Assembly (NCBI RefSeq): GCF_029784155.1
Contig: NC_073691.1
Location: forward strand, 59,657,746 to 59,721,745
Length of the DNA stretch: 64,000 nt
Source of the DNA: Uranotaenia lowii
Lineage: Eukaryota; Arthropoda; Insecta; Diptera; Culicidae
Direction: 5' to 3'
In this document: positions 55,013 through 64,000 of the stretch, one piece after another
Position numbering within the stretch: the first letter of the stretch is position 1
Layout of the letters: every line of letters begins with the position of its first letter
Notes under the pieces: model-generated
What the model saw: only the letters and a program-made list of their open reading frames with translations
What the model was told of the DNA's origin: nothing
Database searches by the model: none
Translations under genes and position numbers: made by a program

Positions 55013-55137
55013 TGAACCTTTATGAGTCGTGTTGCGAGAGCTGGAAGAGTAGAATAGAGCAAGTTAAAACAATGAATAGTTAATCCGAACATTTAGTTTT
55101 AAATAATTAATTTTAATAATAATAATAAAAAAAAATA

Positions 55138-56261
55138 TCGCTTAAGAAGATCAATCATTGCCAGTTTTCATAAGTTTTTTGCAACTCCGCACTAAAATGT
55201 ATGTATGTTTTTTTTTTTTTTATACGAAGTTTAATTTTGAAAAAGCCTGCTTTTTCTACCGAAAAAACAATTTCGATAAGTAGTGCTTGTCGATATAGTT
55301 TTCAATTCAGTGTAAAAAGTGCTACTTTTCGACCCTGTTTGGATTATGAAGGAAAAATATAAACTGGTATTTCTGATAAAAAATTGGTTCAGAATATTTT
55401 TTAACGAAAACCAAATGTGGAAAATAACAGAGCTTGTCCACAATCAAAAAGTCCACAAAACTAAATCTTAAAAGCAGAGTATTTTCAAAAATGTCTGCAG
55501 CACTGTTGAAAATTAATTTTTTTTTTGAAATTATTCTTAAAATCAAGCTGAAAAGAAAGCTATCCAGCCTTTCATTTAAAATGATCAAACATTACAAATT
55601 TCAAAGATTTTTTTCCTTTCTTGATGAATTTTAATTTTTTTTTCTTTTCCATAGGAATTTAACCCATTAAGGTCATTCTTCCTCGTTTAATTTCTATAAG
55701 GTTTTCGAGTAGTTTTAAGAGACCCTCAACTTAAAAAAAATTGTTCACTTTATTACCAGGTCCATTAAAATGAGAATTGGATACGTCATTTACCACAAAG
55801 CTACAGTTGATTCTTAAATAAGAGACATTCAAAATTGAATTTTGAGGAGTCAAATGCTTGATGGTCACAAGAAGCAAGGATGCCCATCTTTTAGTTTTGA
55901 TGAAGTGATTTTTTATTTATTTTTAGTACGCTTTTAAGAGCAGCTGTTTTCTTTAATTTTTATTTGGTAAATGCATATTGTTTTAAAAATCTGGAACGAT
56001 TTTTCGAACATCGATCTTTTCAACACAGTTTTTTTTGGATCGATTCTTAAGCATAAGCGATTCGATATTTTGGACTCTGTTTTCCGCTCAAACCATATAT
56101 TTAGATCCAATTTTGATTATCGATTTACTGTTAAATAGTGCCATTTTTTGGACATCTAGTCGATATCGATACTTAACATTAGATTGGAACTTTTGTCTAC
56201 GATTTGGAAGCACTTTTTATTCAAAGGTTAATGTTCACATCTTTGAAACATATTGTCCTCT
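55138..56261. other. AT-rich non-coding stretch
   Basis: No gene or repeat recognised. Confidence 0.5.
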
Positions 56262-57234
56262 AATCTAAACTGGGGGGACTTTGATCACTTTTTTCATTCA
56301 TTTTGTAATATTTTGGAAGGGGTTTATTTTTCGTACCACCTAAAAGCTTTGAAACACTTACTGAGGTGAGGAGTATTAAACATGATCATTGATTGCAGTT
56401 AATTCAAACGACATTGGTGGTAAAAATTAAAAGTATGTTAAAAAACCAGACTTCGAGTTTCGGGGTAACTTTGATTACTATGGTTCTTACGTATCTCAAC
56501 ATCTTCCAATTAATTGTGTTGATGCCATTTAGCAAATAAGGCTCAAAACATCGATAACAGTAATTGTTTGTTCGGACTCAATTGAATTTTTCAAAGTTTT
56601 CTTTCAAAAACAAATATACCTACTCAAAAAGTACTCAAAGGTACTCAAAAAGTGGACAATGGACTACATACATTTAGGGGCAAAAAATATGGTTAATTTA
56701 TTAACAATTTTCAATATGTTTAGGCCTCAAAACAAATGAAATTTTACCTTTATGCAATTCTCTAAGTCCTCGCACTATTCCTATGTTCTTTTTTTCTTCA
56801 AACTTAACCATTTGATAGGGTTTTTAGCCATTTTTTCTATACGGACTTTTTCATGGAAAATGACCGATTTTTTTTCAATATCCAAAAATTATCATCAAAC
56901 GACCATAAAAATAACACTTAAACTGAACCTAAACCAAGAAAAAAGTTAAACTTTCACAATAAATAACCCATTTGCTTAAATTTGATCAGGAGAGATGTTT
57001 GTTTTTGAACCTTCAAAAAACCAGATATTTTAAGATTTTTAAACTACATTTTCAGTAACATTGAAAATCTCCTAATTAAAACCAAATTTTGATTATTTGT
57101 AACTCAATTTATAGGCTTTCAAACGAAGTTTGCAGATATTTTAACTTTATACTTAGTTAATGATGATTATCTGCAAACATTTCATGTTGATCAAAGTTAC
57201 CCCCCTGATCAAAGTTCCCCCAGTTTACGGTACC
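56262..57234. mobile_element. Family B inverted-repeat element, copy 2
   Basis: Left end ATCTAAACTGGGGGGACTTTGATCAC, right end the inverse CTGATCAAAGTTCCCCCAGTTTACGGTACC. Inner words are shared with 39441-40373 (TTCATGTTGATCAAAGTTAC, GATGATTATCTGCAAA, CCTCGCACTA). Non-coding. The left terminus has decayed. Confidence 0.72.
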
Positions 57235-57872
57235 ACTCGTGTTTTTCAACAAAAACAAGATTATTTCTAAAAATTTACTTTGAAAAAGTGAATAGTAATG
57301 CTTCTACGAATTACTTAAATAGATAACTGCATTTTAAGGAGTTTTCTAGAATTTCAAAGGTTTTCAAAGGTTTGAAAGGAGGTTTTAAAAGATGTTCTTC
57401 TAGTACTAAAGAATTTGATATTTGAGCTGTAATTTTTTACCAAACTACCTCCTTTTTCATTAAAGTGACGTGAAATGATGAAACAAACATTCTGGGTTTA
57501 TTTTGAATCAGAAAAAAAGGATGTTATTCAAAAACATAGATTTTTTCAGTAAATATAACTTTTTCCAGGTTCAAGTCATAGATGACAGCACTTTCTTGCT
57601 GTTAAAACAAAATTAAGTCTCAATATTGATTTTCCTGGTTTATTTAGACCTATATCAATCATTTCGAGGTAGATTTCCAACACAGTTTTGTTGGAGTTCA
57701 TGCTGCAGAAAGCTTTTCCGGATATGCAAAAAAATCATAAGCACATCCCAATTATTCACATTCAGCCTCAAATCTATGTTTCGTCATTTTGCATCAAACT
57801 AATGAATTTCTCACTTTTACACAGTAAATTTCAAAACATAATCTTGTTTATGTTGAAAAACACAAGTGGTAC
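57230..57872. mobile_element. MITE with about 60-bp inverted ends
   Basis: GTACCACTCGTGTTTTTCAACA at 57230 onward matches the inverse of 57813-57872 over about 60 bp, including AACAAGATTAT and AATTTACT. It abuts the family B element at the shared GGTACC. A further partial word (AGTGGTACTGTTCTTATTTCAC) lies at 58039. Non-coding. Confidence 0.75.
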
Positions 57873-58617
57873 AATTCTTATTTCGCACCCTTTTTTCATA
57901 TTTTTGGTCCTCAATGCCAATTGCAATGTCCAAAAAAGTAAACTTATGCTTGATTTATCCGTTAAACAATCCAAAACAAATTGTAGAAATTTTGTTTGGT
58001 GATTTTCAATCATTCTTATTTTAATCAGCAAAACAATTAGTGGTACTGTTCTTATTTCACTCACTGTATCTGTAAGAGATTGATCTTCAAGCTCCGACTT
58101 TTTAGGTGAATCGATCCGACAACCGTCCATGTGAATCGGAAAACAACTTTTTCCTGAAAATTAAACAATCGTATTTGAAACCACTACTTTTTATAATCGT
58201 TTACACTCACACTTAATACTAAAATACAATTTAGGGATAATCTTCTTCGCACGTGAGGAAACCGGATTTGCTCACTTAATTCAAATTTACAACGGGTTGA
58301 CCTGTTTATTTAAATCCTGTCATATCTTTCAAGTGTCTTAAACTCAGTTATCGGAAATTTGAGCCTACGCTTGATGTATACCATAGGCTCAAATTTTACT
58401 TCGGATTCAAGAAAAAAATTGATAAACCAGGATAGCAGGTGTATCTTAGGAATAAAATATTCAAACTCATATAGCAGACGATTTGATAAAACTTACCAAA
58501 AGAGCCCTCAGCTGCAGAACTAGAGGCGATATATTTACGATGACTGAATTCATACATCAAACTTGCGTTTGCATTCTCCCGCAAAAATATGATCTAAAAA
58601 TGGAGAATTCGAATACA
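57873..58617. other. Non-coding stretch
   Basis: No gene recognised. An inverted pair (TGAGCCTACGCTTGATGTATACCATAGGCTCAAATTT, about 58360-58397) is a short hairpin. Confidence 0.4.
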
Positions 58618-58700
58618 TGAAAAAAATCACGTCGGGACCCGAGAACCGAACTCATGACCTACGAGTTCACTCGCAGTTCACACAGTTGGGGAGGGGACTT
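58618..58700 (-). repeat. Possible tRNA-like SINE head
   Basis: On the minus strand, AACTGCGAGTGAACTCGTAGGTCATGAGTTCGGTTCTCGGGTCCCGAC contains a box B-like GTTCGGTTC, followed by a T run (58620-58625 on the plus strand as A run). Box A is not clear. Confidence 0.3.
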
Positions 58701-58839
58701 CCAAACTCGATTATTGTTCTCTTTTTTCCGCGAGAAGGAAAAGACGCGTTCGAGTGTCAAATGCCCCGCCCACTCATCTCATCGTAAACAAGTACGCATA
58801 TCGTATTAAAAATCCGTATTTTTCCACCGGAGGGCGAAA

Positions 58840-59345
58840 TCAAAGCAGCAGCAGCCTTTAAAATCTGCGCCAAATCAAAACAAACAATCAGCAACAGCAG
58901 CTTTAAAATCTGCGCTCCCTAAGCCGATTATGTCTTTATCAATCGAAAGGCCAAATCAAATAAATCCTTCAGCAGCAGCTTTTAAAATCTGCGCCTCCTG
59001 AGATAATCCGTCTTTTTCACCGGAAGGCCAAATATAATCAAACAATCAGCAGCTGCGTTAAAAATCTGTACTTCCTAAGCCACTCCTTATTTTTCCACTG
59101 GTAGGCCAAATAAAATAACCCGGCAGTCTTTAGATTCTGCGCTTCCTAAATCCAATCCGTCTTCATCCTGCAGAAGGCCAAACCAAAACGATCGATTTGC
59201 AGCAGCCTTAAAAATCTGCGCTTCCTAAGCCAATCCACCGGAAGGCAAAATCACAAACAACATTCAATCAGCAGCAGCCTTCAAAATCTGCGCTTCCTAA
59301 GTCAATCTGTCTTTTTACACCGGAAGGCCAAATCAAATTTACTCA
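58840..59345. repeat. Minisatellite, unit about 60-75 bp
   Basis: About seven imperfect units share CAGCAGCAGC(C)TT(T/A)AAAATCTGCGC(T)TCCTAAG followed by CGTCTTTTTCA(C)CGGAAGGCCAAATC. Non-coding. Confidence 0.85.
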
Positions 59346-59402
59346 AACACGTCTGACGCTGAAAAGAATAGATCATTGACTGACTTTGCTTTGTATGTTC
59401 TG

Positions 59403-59612
59403 CCAAAAAAAACGCTTCTAAAGGCCATAAAATGCATTTTAAAGTTTTGATCCCAAATTAAGCTTAGAATTGCGAAAAAACGCTTCTAAAGGCCAGAAAA
59501 TGCACTTGAAGGTAAAAATTAAGCTCAGAATTTCGAAAAAAAACGCTTCTAAAAGCCAGAAAATGCATTTTATAGTTATGATCCCAAATTAAGCTCAGAA
59601 TTGCGAAAAAAA
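59403..59612. repeat. Tandem repeat, three units of about 60-75 bp
   Basis: Three copies of AAAAAACGCTTCTAAAGGCC followed by AAAATGCA and AATTAAGCTCAGAATTGCG. Confidence 0.88.
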
Positions 59613-60380
59613 ATTGTAATTTTTATGATCTACTCTGGATTGGAGACTTTTTTTTAACTCCTTATAAGTTTTTATTTCTTATTTCATATTATTTTACAGT
59701 CATCAAAGAACTTTTCTGAAGTTACGTCTAGTTTAAGAAAACTGAGCGGTTCCAAACCACATTTCACAAACTGCTCTAACTCGCAATCAGCTACCAAAAG
59801 CTTTGCTGAAAAAATTGGGCAGAAAACGATTTTTTTGAGCAATGCTGACGTTATCACACTGATAAGCTGAAAGATGGTAGAAAAAGTGGAACTATGCGTC
59901 AAAACTATTAATTAAAGAGTTTAAAAAGACTAAATACCCTTGCAAATGAATCCAAAGCGAAAGTGAAGTGTTCAAAAGTGTCTGACCCCTTTGCGGATAA
60001 TCAAAAACGAATCTTTTGAGTAACAAGGATGTTGAGCACAAGCCCGTGACCATTGTGGTTGACTATGACATTGTGAGCCCATTGAAGATCATCACGTCAG
60101 TATTGAATAATAAATCTGGCTTTGAAAGTTCACAAGATCTTGACAATAGATTTGTAGACAACTTTAGGGTTGTTTCCAAATTTTCTATGCAGAGTCTTAT
60201 ACATTTGGTCTGGAATAATTGAAGAATTGAGGGACGTTTCAATAATTTCATATTTTTTTTGTAGAATTTTCATTTTTCGAAAAAAAAAAGCAGATTTTCC
60301 TAAGTACAACAACTGCGTTAAAAATTACGTTAATTTTAAACATGTTCTGATATGCCTCACTCACCAGAACTGACACAACA
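59613..60380. other. AT-rich non-coding stretch
   Basis: No recognised gene or repeat. Confidence 0.45.
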
Positions 60381-60399
60381 GAGCGACGCGAAATTGTCA

Positions 60400-61160
60400 T
60401 CGCACGGTGGCAAAGAACTGCCCTCCGGGGCCCGAAATCCATCCATAATTGCCAGGGCAAGGGAAAACAGGATAGTCAAGCCCACACCGTGCGTTTTTCA
60501 TTGAACATTTGCAGTTCTATAAACAGCATCAAGCTCCCGGCGGTGGCAGCGACACACTCAAATAATCACCGACGACAAACAAAAATGGCGGGGGCTCATC
60601 ATCAACATTGGCATCTCCCCGTTCTCGTCGAACTGGCGGCCATTATAATATTATATGGATACATAATGGCATTTGCCAAAAACCAAACCGTATCCAGTCG
60701 CCGCCATTCGCCAGTAGAATGGGGCAAACTCGCCAATTTCGCCGGATGCACAAATCACGACCTGTGATTATAACAAACGATTGACCCCGAAACACCGCCG
60801 ACCATCTCGGGATCACCGCGTCCCTTCTCGCTTCCATCAACAAAGAATGGTGTGCTCCGGAATGAAAGTGTTGAAGTTATTTTTTAATTCGGTGAATCGG
60901 TCACTGAATGGAGGAAGAGAAAGGTGGCTCCATAGACCGCCAATAACATCGATGTGGAATGCGCGTTCCGGAAAATTGTTGCCGTGGTTGGAAATCCGCC
61001 ATTCATTCGTTCTGGTGAAAGTTTGTTGTTGTGTGCTGCCGACCAGTGGCATTATTGTGGAGTTTTTGAAGAACCACGTGAATGCCATCAATTTACCATA
61101 TCAGTTGCAAACGTGATTCGAGAGCGGTTGAAAAGCAGCAGCAGCAATGGCCAATAATAA
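60400..61160. promoter_or_regulatory. GC-richer unique patch, possible promoter or 5' UTR
   Basis: The sequence is GC-richer and non-repetitive compared with both sides, and contains purine/pyrimidine and CAGCAG words near 61130. It is a candidate for host regulatory or untranslated sequence. No splice structure is provable. Confidence 0.25.
60585..60767 (+). CDS. Hypothetical small ORF with one hydrophobic segment
   Basis: The ATG at 60585 has a good insect context (ACAAAAATGG). The 60-residue product reads MAGAHHQHWHLPVLVELAAI then ILYGYIMAFA and a polar tail. Residues about 12-32 would make one transmembrane helix. An in-frame upstream ATG at 60489 extends it to 92 aa but has poorer context. 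No family is recognised and it may be chance. Confidence 0.2.
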   Translation: MAGAHHQHWHLPVLVELAAIIILYGYIMAFAKNQTVSSRRHSPVEWGKLANFAGCTNHDL

Positions 61161-62190
61161 GTAGCATCGCGTAGCGCTTCAAGTTTGAACTACTGATTGA
61201 TGTTGAGTACAGCCGCAGGGGATAAGCAGTTCGGTTTTATTATATTTTTTCTGTGCCCGCTTTATGACATCACATTACTAGCATACGAAGCTTTTTTATC
61301 ACAGAAGTTGAAATCAATTTATATAGTTAACTAGCATCCACTGAGACATCTTTAAAATTGTAGTCATCATCATGAATGAACAAATCTGCGAACAGAAAAA
61401 ACATTTTGGCTCTAGCATCTAGATCTTTAATTTTGTCCTTGGGCTCAAAAATTGAATTTCATCTGTGCTTTAATCCATAACCTATTTCGAATTTGTTCCA
61501 ACGATCGACTTAGTCGTGCTTTATCCGTCATGTGAGTTCTGAGAATCCATCAATTGAGTACGATTTGTTGAGGGAAATTATCTAGTTCTAGTCTAGTTTT
61601 TTAATTTACAAATCCAAACAACCAATCGCAGTTATCTTTCGTGTTTAGTTAAGTTTTTCCTCGTATCTATACACTCTGTTTTAAAAAGTACAATATATAA
61701 TGAATTCTTAAAATGAGAAACTGGAGGTTTTGGCAACGTTGCTAAGGAAAGGTGTTGTTTGTGATGCACTCCAACAAAAAGATAATAAAAAGTGAAATTT
61801 AGTCGTGTAGTGTTATGTGAAGAAGCTCTGAAGAGAAATTGATTTTAAGTTATGTTATTAATGCCTGTGTGTGGAGTGAAAATATATAAGATTTTTTACA
61901 ATGGGCAGACAATTTTCGTTCCACTTTCGAGACGTTCTTTAGCGTAACGGTCGAAAAAAGTGATCCTTTCTAAGAACTTTCAATTGTTTCTATAGAATTT
62001 TTATTCGTAAGTAAATGAACTCTAAGAGCAAATTGCGGAATATTATATCACACTAGTTGAAAGTGTCTCCTGATTATATCTTTGTACCCAAACCTCCACA
62101 TTGTTATCTTTTCAAGTTGAAATTTCCCGGTTATTGTTGAGTCAAATAATAGCATTTTTTAACGTTTCGGTCTATTGGATAATTTCAGCC
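61161..62190. other. AT-rich non-coding stretch
   Basis: No gene recognised. ACCTCCACATTGTTATCTTTT at 62094 resembles, in inverse, AAAGATAACAACAACTGGAGGT at 63297, so an outer inverted-repeat element may enclose the hairpin and the hAT MITE. Confidence 0.4.
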
Positions 62191-62193
62191 ATC

Positions 62194-62311
62194 TTCAGAA
62201 TAAAAAAAACAAATTGTATCGCCGCGTGCTTCCGTTACGGCTGCCTTATTTCAAAAATAAAATATGACAGCCGTAACGGAAGCACGCAGCGATACAATTT
62301 TTATTATTCTG
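62194..62311. repeat. Strong hairpin, 33-bp arms
   Basis: 62211-62243 and 62268-62300 are inverse copies with one mismatch (TATCGCCGCGTGC versus TATCGCTGCGTGC in inverse). Pairing continues outwards through AGAATAA / TTATTCT. The loop is 24 nt. The arms are GC-rich in an AT-rich setting. Confidence 0.85.
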
Positions 62312-62325
62312 GTTAGACTCCACAA

Positions 62326-63267
62326 TAGACTGGCCCATAACGAAAAAAATCCTTATATTCCACACGGCACCCCCTAGGTTGGTGCCTTCAGGTGAAAAAA
62401 TGACTTTCTGAAGGTTTCAAGTCATTTGGCAGAAGCACGAGCTGGCGCAAAGGACTTAAAATTTGTATGGAGATTTTCGGCAAAATGTATGAAAAATCGA
62501 CATCCTTTCACTCTTTGAGTTCTAAAATATGTTTCCAGTATGCTAGAAAGCCCAGAATTTCAAGAATTGTAGTTCAAACAATGAGAAACAAGTTTGTAGA
62601 AGATTGTAACGCGATACGAGTTGACTATGATGAGTTATTTGCAATTTAATGTGTGATATAATAATGTAATATAAACGCAAAAAACTTTGAAGAAAGATCA
62701 TTTAAACCAAAACTCTTTTCTTATCACAAAACAATGCAGCAGTTCACAGTTTTCAAACCTTTCTTTCAACTTTTTGCAAAGATATTTTTTATAAAATAAG
62801 CTACAACTTTGACGAGGACACAAACTTTCTATCTGTTATTCTCATTGTGTGACAATGTGATCAAGTTAGTACTAATAATCCACTTATACACCGTTCACGA
62901 TATATCGATGAAAGCCAAAAAAAATCACACATTCAATTGCAAATAACACATCACAGTCAAAACGTATCGCGTCACAATCTTCTACAAACTTGTTTGTCAT
63001 TGTTTGAACTACAATTCCTGAAGTTCTGAGCTTTCTAGCACATTACAAACATATTTTAGAACTCAAAGAGTGAAAGTACGTCGATTTTTCATACATTTTG
63101 CCGAAAATATCCATACAAATTTCAAGTCCTTTGCGCCAGCTCGTGCTTCTGCCAAATGACCTGAAACTTTCAGAAAGTCATTTTTGGACCTAAATGCACC
63201 AATCTAAGGGGTGCCGCCTTAAAAAAAATGTTATAAAAATCATCCCATACAAATTTGGGCCAGTCTA
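62326..63267. mobile_element. hAT-type foldback MITE, 8-bp target duplication
   Basis: CTCCACAA at 62318-62325 and 63268-63275 is an exact 8-bp duplication. TIRs start TAGACTGGCCC. Inner arms are inverted copies (CATTTGGCAGAAGCACGAGC, GGCAAAATGTATGAAAAATCGA, TTGAGTTCTAAAATATGTTT, TACAAACTTGTTT). Non-coding. Same superfamily signature as the MITE at 25724. Confidence 0.9.
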
Positions 63268-63514
63268 CTCCACAATCACCGAAAAATATCATCTTAAAAA
63301 GATAACAACAACTGGAGGTGATCAAAACTCGTACACAAACCTCCAAGTAATTTTTTTTTGCTAGAGTGCAGAGGTGACTTCGGCTCTAAAGCACAATATT
63401 ATCTTTCATCCTTTTATCATTCTTCCCATACAACTTGGACGTGCTGGGCGCCATTATTGGCAATGAAAAGAGAGAGCATCAGTTCTGTTCACCTAAAACC
63501 CAAGAACCAGGAGA

Positions 63515-63715
63515 GAAAATCAAAATTATATCATGATGCGATATTTTGATATTCAATTTTTTCCTATCTGGATGAGTTATAGTTTAGTACTCGTAGGATG
63601 TTAAAATATCTCAAATTATATCAAATTTTCAATGCAAAAATAACTAAATCATAACAACCTTAGATATAATTTTAAAAAAATTATACCTCATCCAGATAGG
63701 ATATATTTAAAAAAA
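63515..63715. repeat. Relative of the 45482 transposon end
   Basis: GATATTTTGATATTCAATTTTTTCCTAT, GTTATAGTTTAGTACTCGTAGGATGTTAAAATATCTCAAATTATA closely matches 45527-45600 (TAGTACTCGTAGGATGTTAA is identical). CCTATCTGGATGAG (63564) and its inverse CTCATCCAGATAGG (63687) form inverted ends, so it may be a short non-autonomous derivative. Confidence 0.75.
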
Positions 63716-63739
63716 AATCTAATAGGAATTGATAAAAAA

Positions 63740-63831
63740 AGGGTATGAGATACGAACTAATCTCTTGTCTAATTCCATCACGTCTTACCAGTTGCGTGTC
63801 TTAACCTACTGCTCTACCTGAGCTTGTTAGG
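63740..63831 (-). repeat. tRNA-like SINE
   Basis: On the minus strand, AGCTCAGGTAGAGCAGTAGG is a near-canonical tRNA box A region. GTTCGTATC about 60 bp further is box B with one mismatch, followed by a T7 run (63734-63740 as A run). This is the layout of a tRNA-derived SINE or tRNA pseudogene. Confidence 0.65.
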
Positions 63832-64000
63832 AAGTGGATGTTTATCGTTGTACTGATTCTACCAAGGTCGATGCAGGCTGTTTGTTTTGACATGGTTTTC
63901 CAAGCGAGCACAGGCAGCCAGCCGTTTAAGTTCCATATAGAATTGGCCAATAGGAATTTATATAATTCGAATTACTGTTGGAATTTTGAAAGGGATAGGG
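63832..64000. other. Window end, no feature
   Basis: No feature recognised. Confidence 0.4.

Larger units (their letters stand above)
53222..55137 (+). mobile_element. L1/Tx1-type LINE, 5'-truncated, young
   Basis: ORF2 is read from about 53229 ([35 protein letters not shown]), well upstream of the first Met at 53338, so the element is 5'-truncated. It ends with a 3' UTR and an (AAT)n plus A9 tail at about 55110-55137. One frameshift near 54663 is the only clear lesion. No target duplication was confirmed. Confidence 0.82.

Overview
The window looks like a repeat-dominated, AT-rich stretch of an insect nuclear genome, most likely a mosquito. This rests on an ITmD37E-type mariner, R1-, Jockey-, RTE- and L1/Tx1-like LINEs, Ty3/gypsy fragments, a Helitron, many TTAA- and 8-bp-TSD MITEs, and tRNA-like SINEs. 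I see no bacterial operons, rRNA genes or CRISPR arrays. Identification to genus is not possible by eye. Almost every recognisable coding stretch belongs to a transposable element, and most are broken. Only a few short stretches could be host exons or promoters: a 50-nt exon at 29485-29534 (+), an open stretch at 27645-27822 (-), and CpG-rich patches near 28.2-28.7, 37.2-37.7 and 60.4-61.2 kb.

Layout 0-15 kb. A broken mariner with intact TIRs and TA target duplication (431-1768) is followed by a non-autonomous Helitron (1910-3401), a tRNA-like SINE (about 4510), a LINE 3' end on the minus strand, a decayed R1-type LINE (5341-7133), a 1.9-kb TTAA-flanked foldback element (7885-9796), a hAT-MITE fragment, and an internally deleted Ty3/gypsy element (12440-14423) still bracketed by a 5-bp duplication.

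Layout 15-32 kb. This part holds about 130-bp tandem repeats, a near-perfect 581-bp foldback (15376-15956), a pair of 78-bp direct repeats, the 5' half of a second LTR element (tRNA primer site and gag, 19291-20680), a LINE RNase H fragment, a GC-rich minisatellite, a Jockey-like LINE on the minus strand, a hAT MITE (25724-26347), candidate host exons, and a 1.9-kb element with GC-rich ends (29804-31668).

Layout 32-37 kb. A continuous 3.7-kb array of a 9-bp unit switches from TTTTTGTCA to TTTTTGTAA part-way along.

Layout 38-50 kb. A mariner fragment abuts an RTE-type LINE. A Jockey-like LINE then spans 40776-50421 and is split by three insertions: about 310 bp of unknown sequence, a 3.3-kb foldback element (41837-45165) that itself carries a nested foldback with a GC-rich core, and a 4.8-kb TA-flanked transposon (45482-50259). 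The last appears to encode an unfamiliar spliced minus-strand protein and contains its own TTAA MITE. Removing the two large insertions with one target copy each brings the LINE reading frame back together, which confirms their boundaries.

Layout 53-64 kb. A nearly intact L1/Tx1-type LINE (53222-55137) is followed by two abutting inverted-repeat elements (56262-57872), minisatellites, a CpG-rich unique patch, a strong hairpin, a hAT MITE with an 8-bp TSD (62326-63267), a relative of the 45482 transposon end, and a SINE.

The window is best read as a record of nested transposition rather than a set of cooperating genes. The items most worth checking are the 45482-50259 transposon family, the 9-bp array, the GC-rich core at 42644-42933 and the possible host exons.
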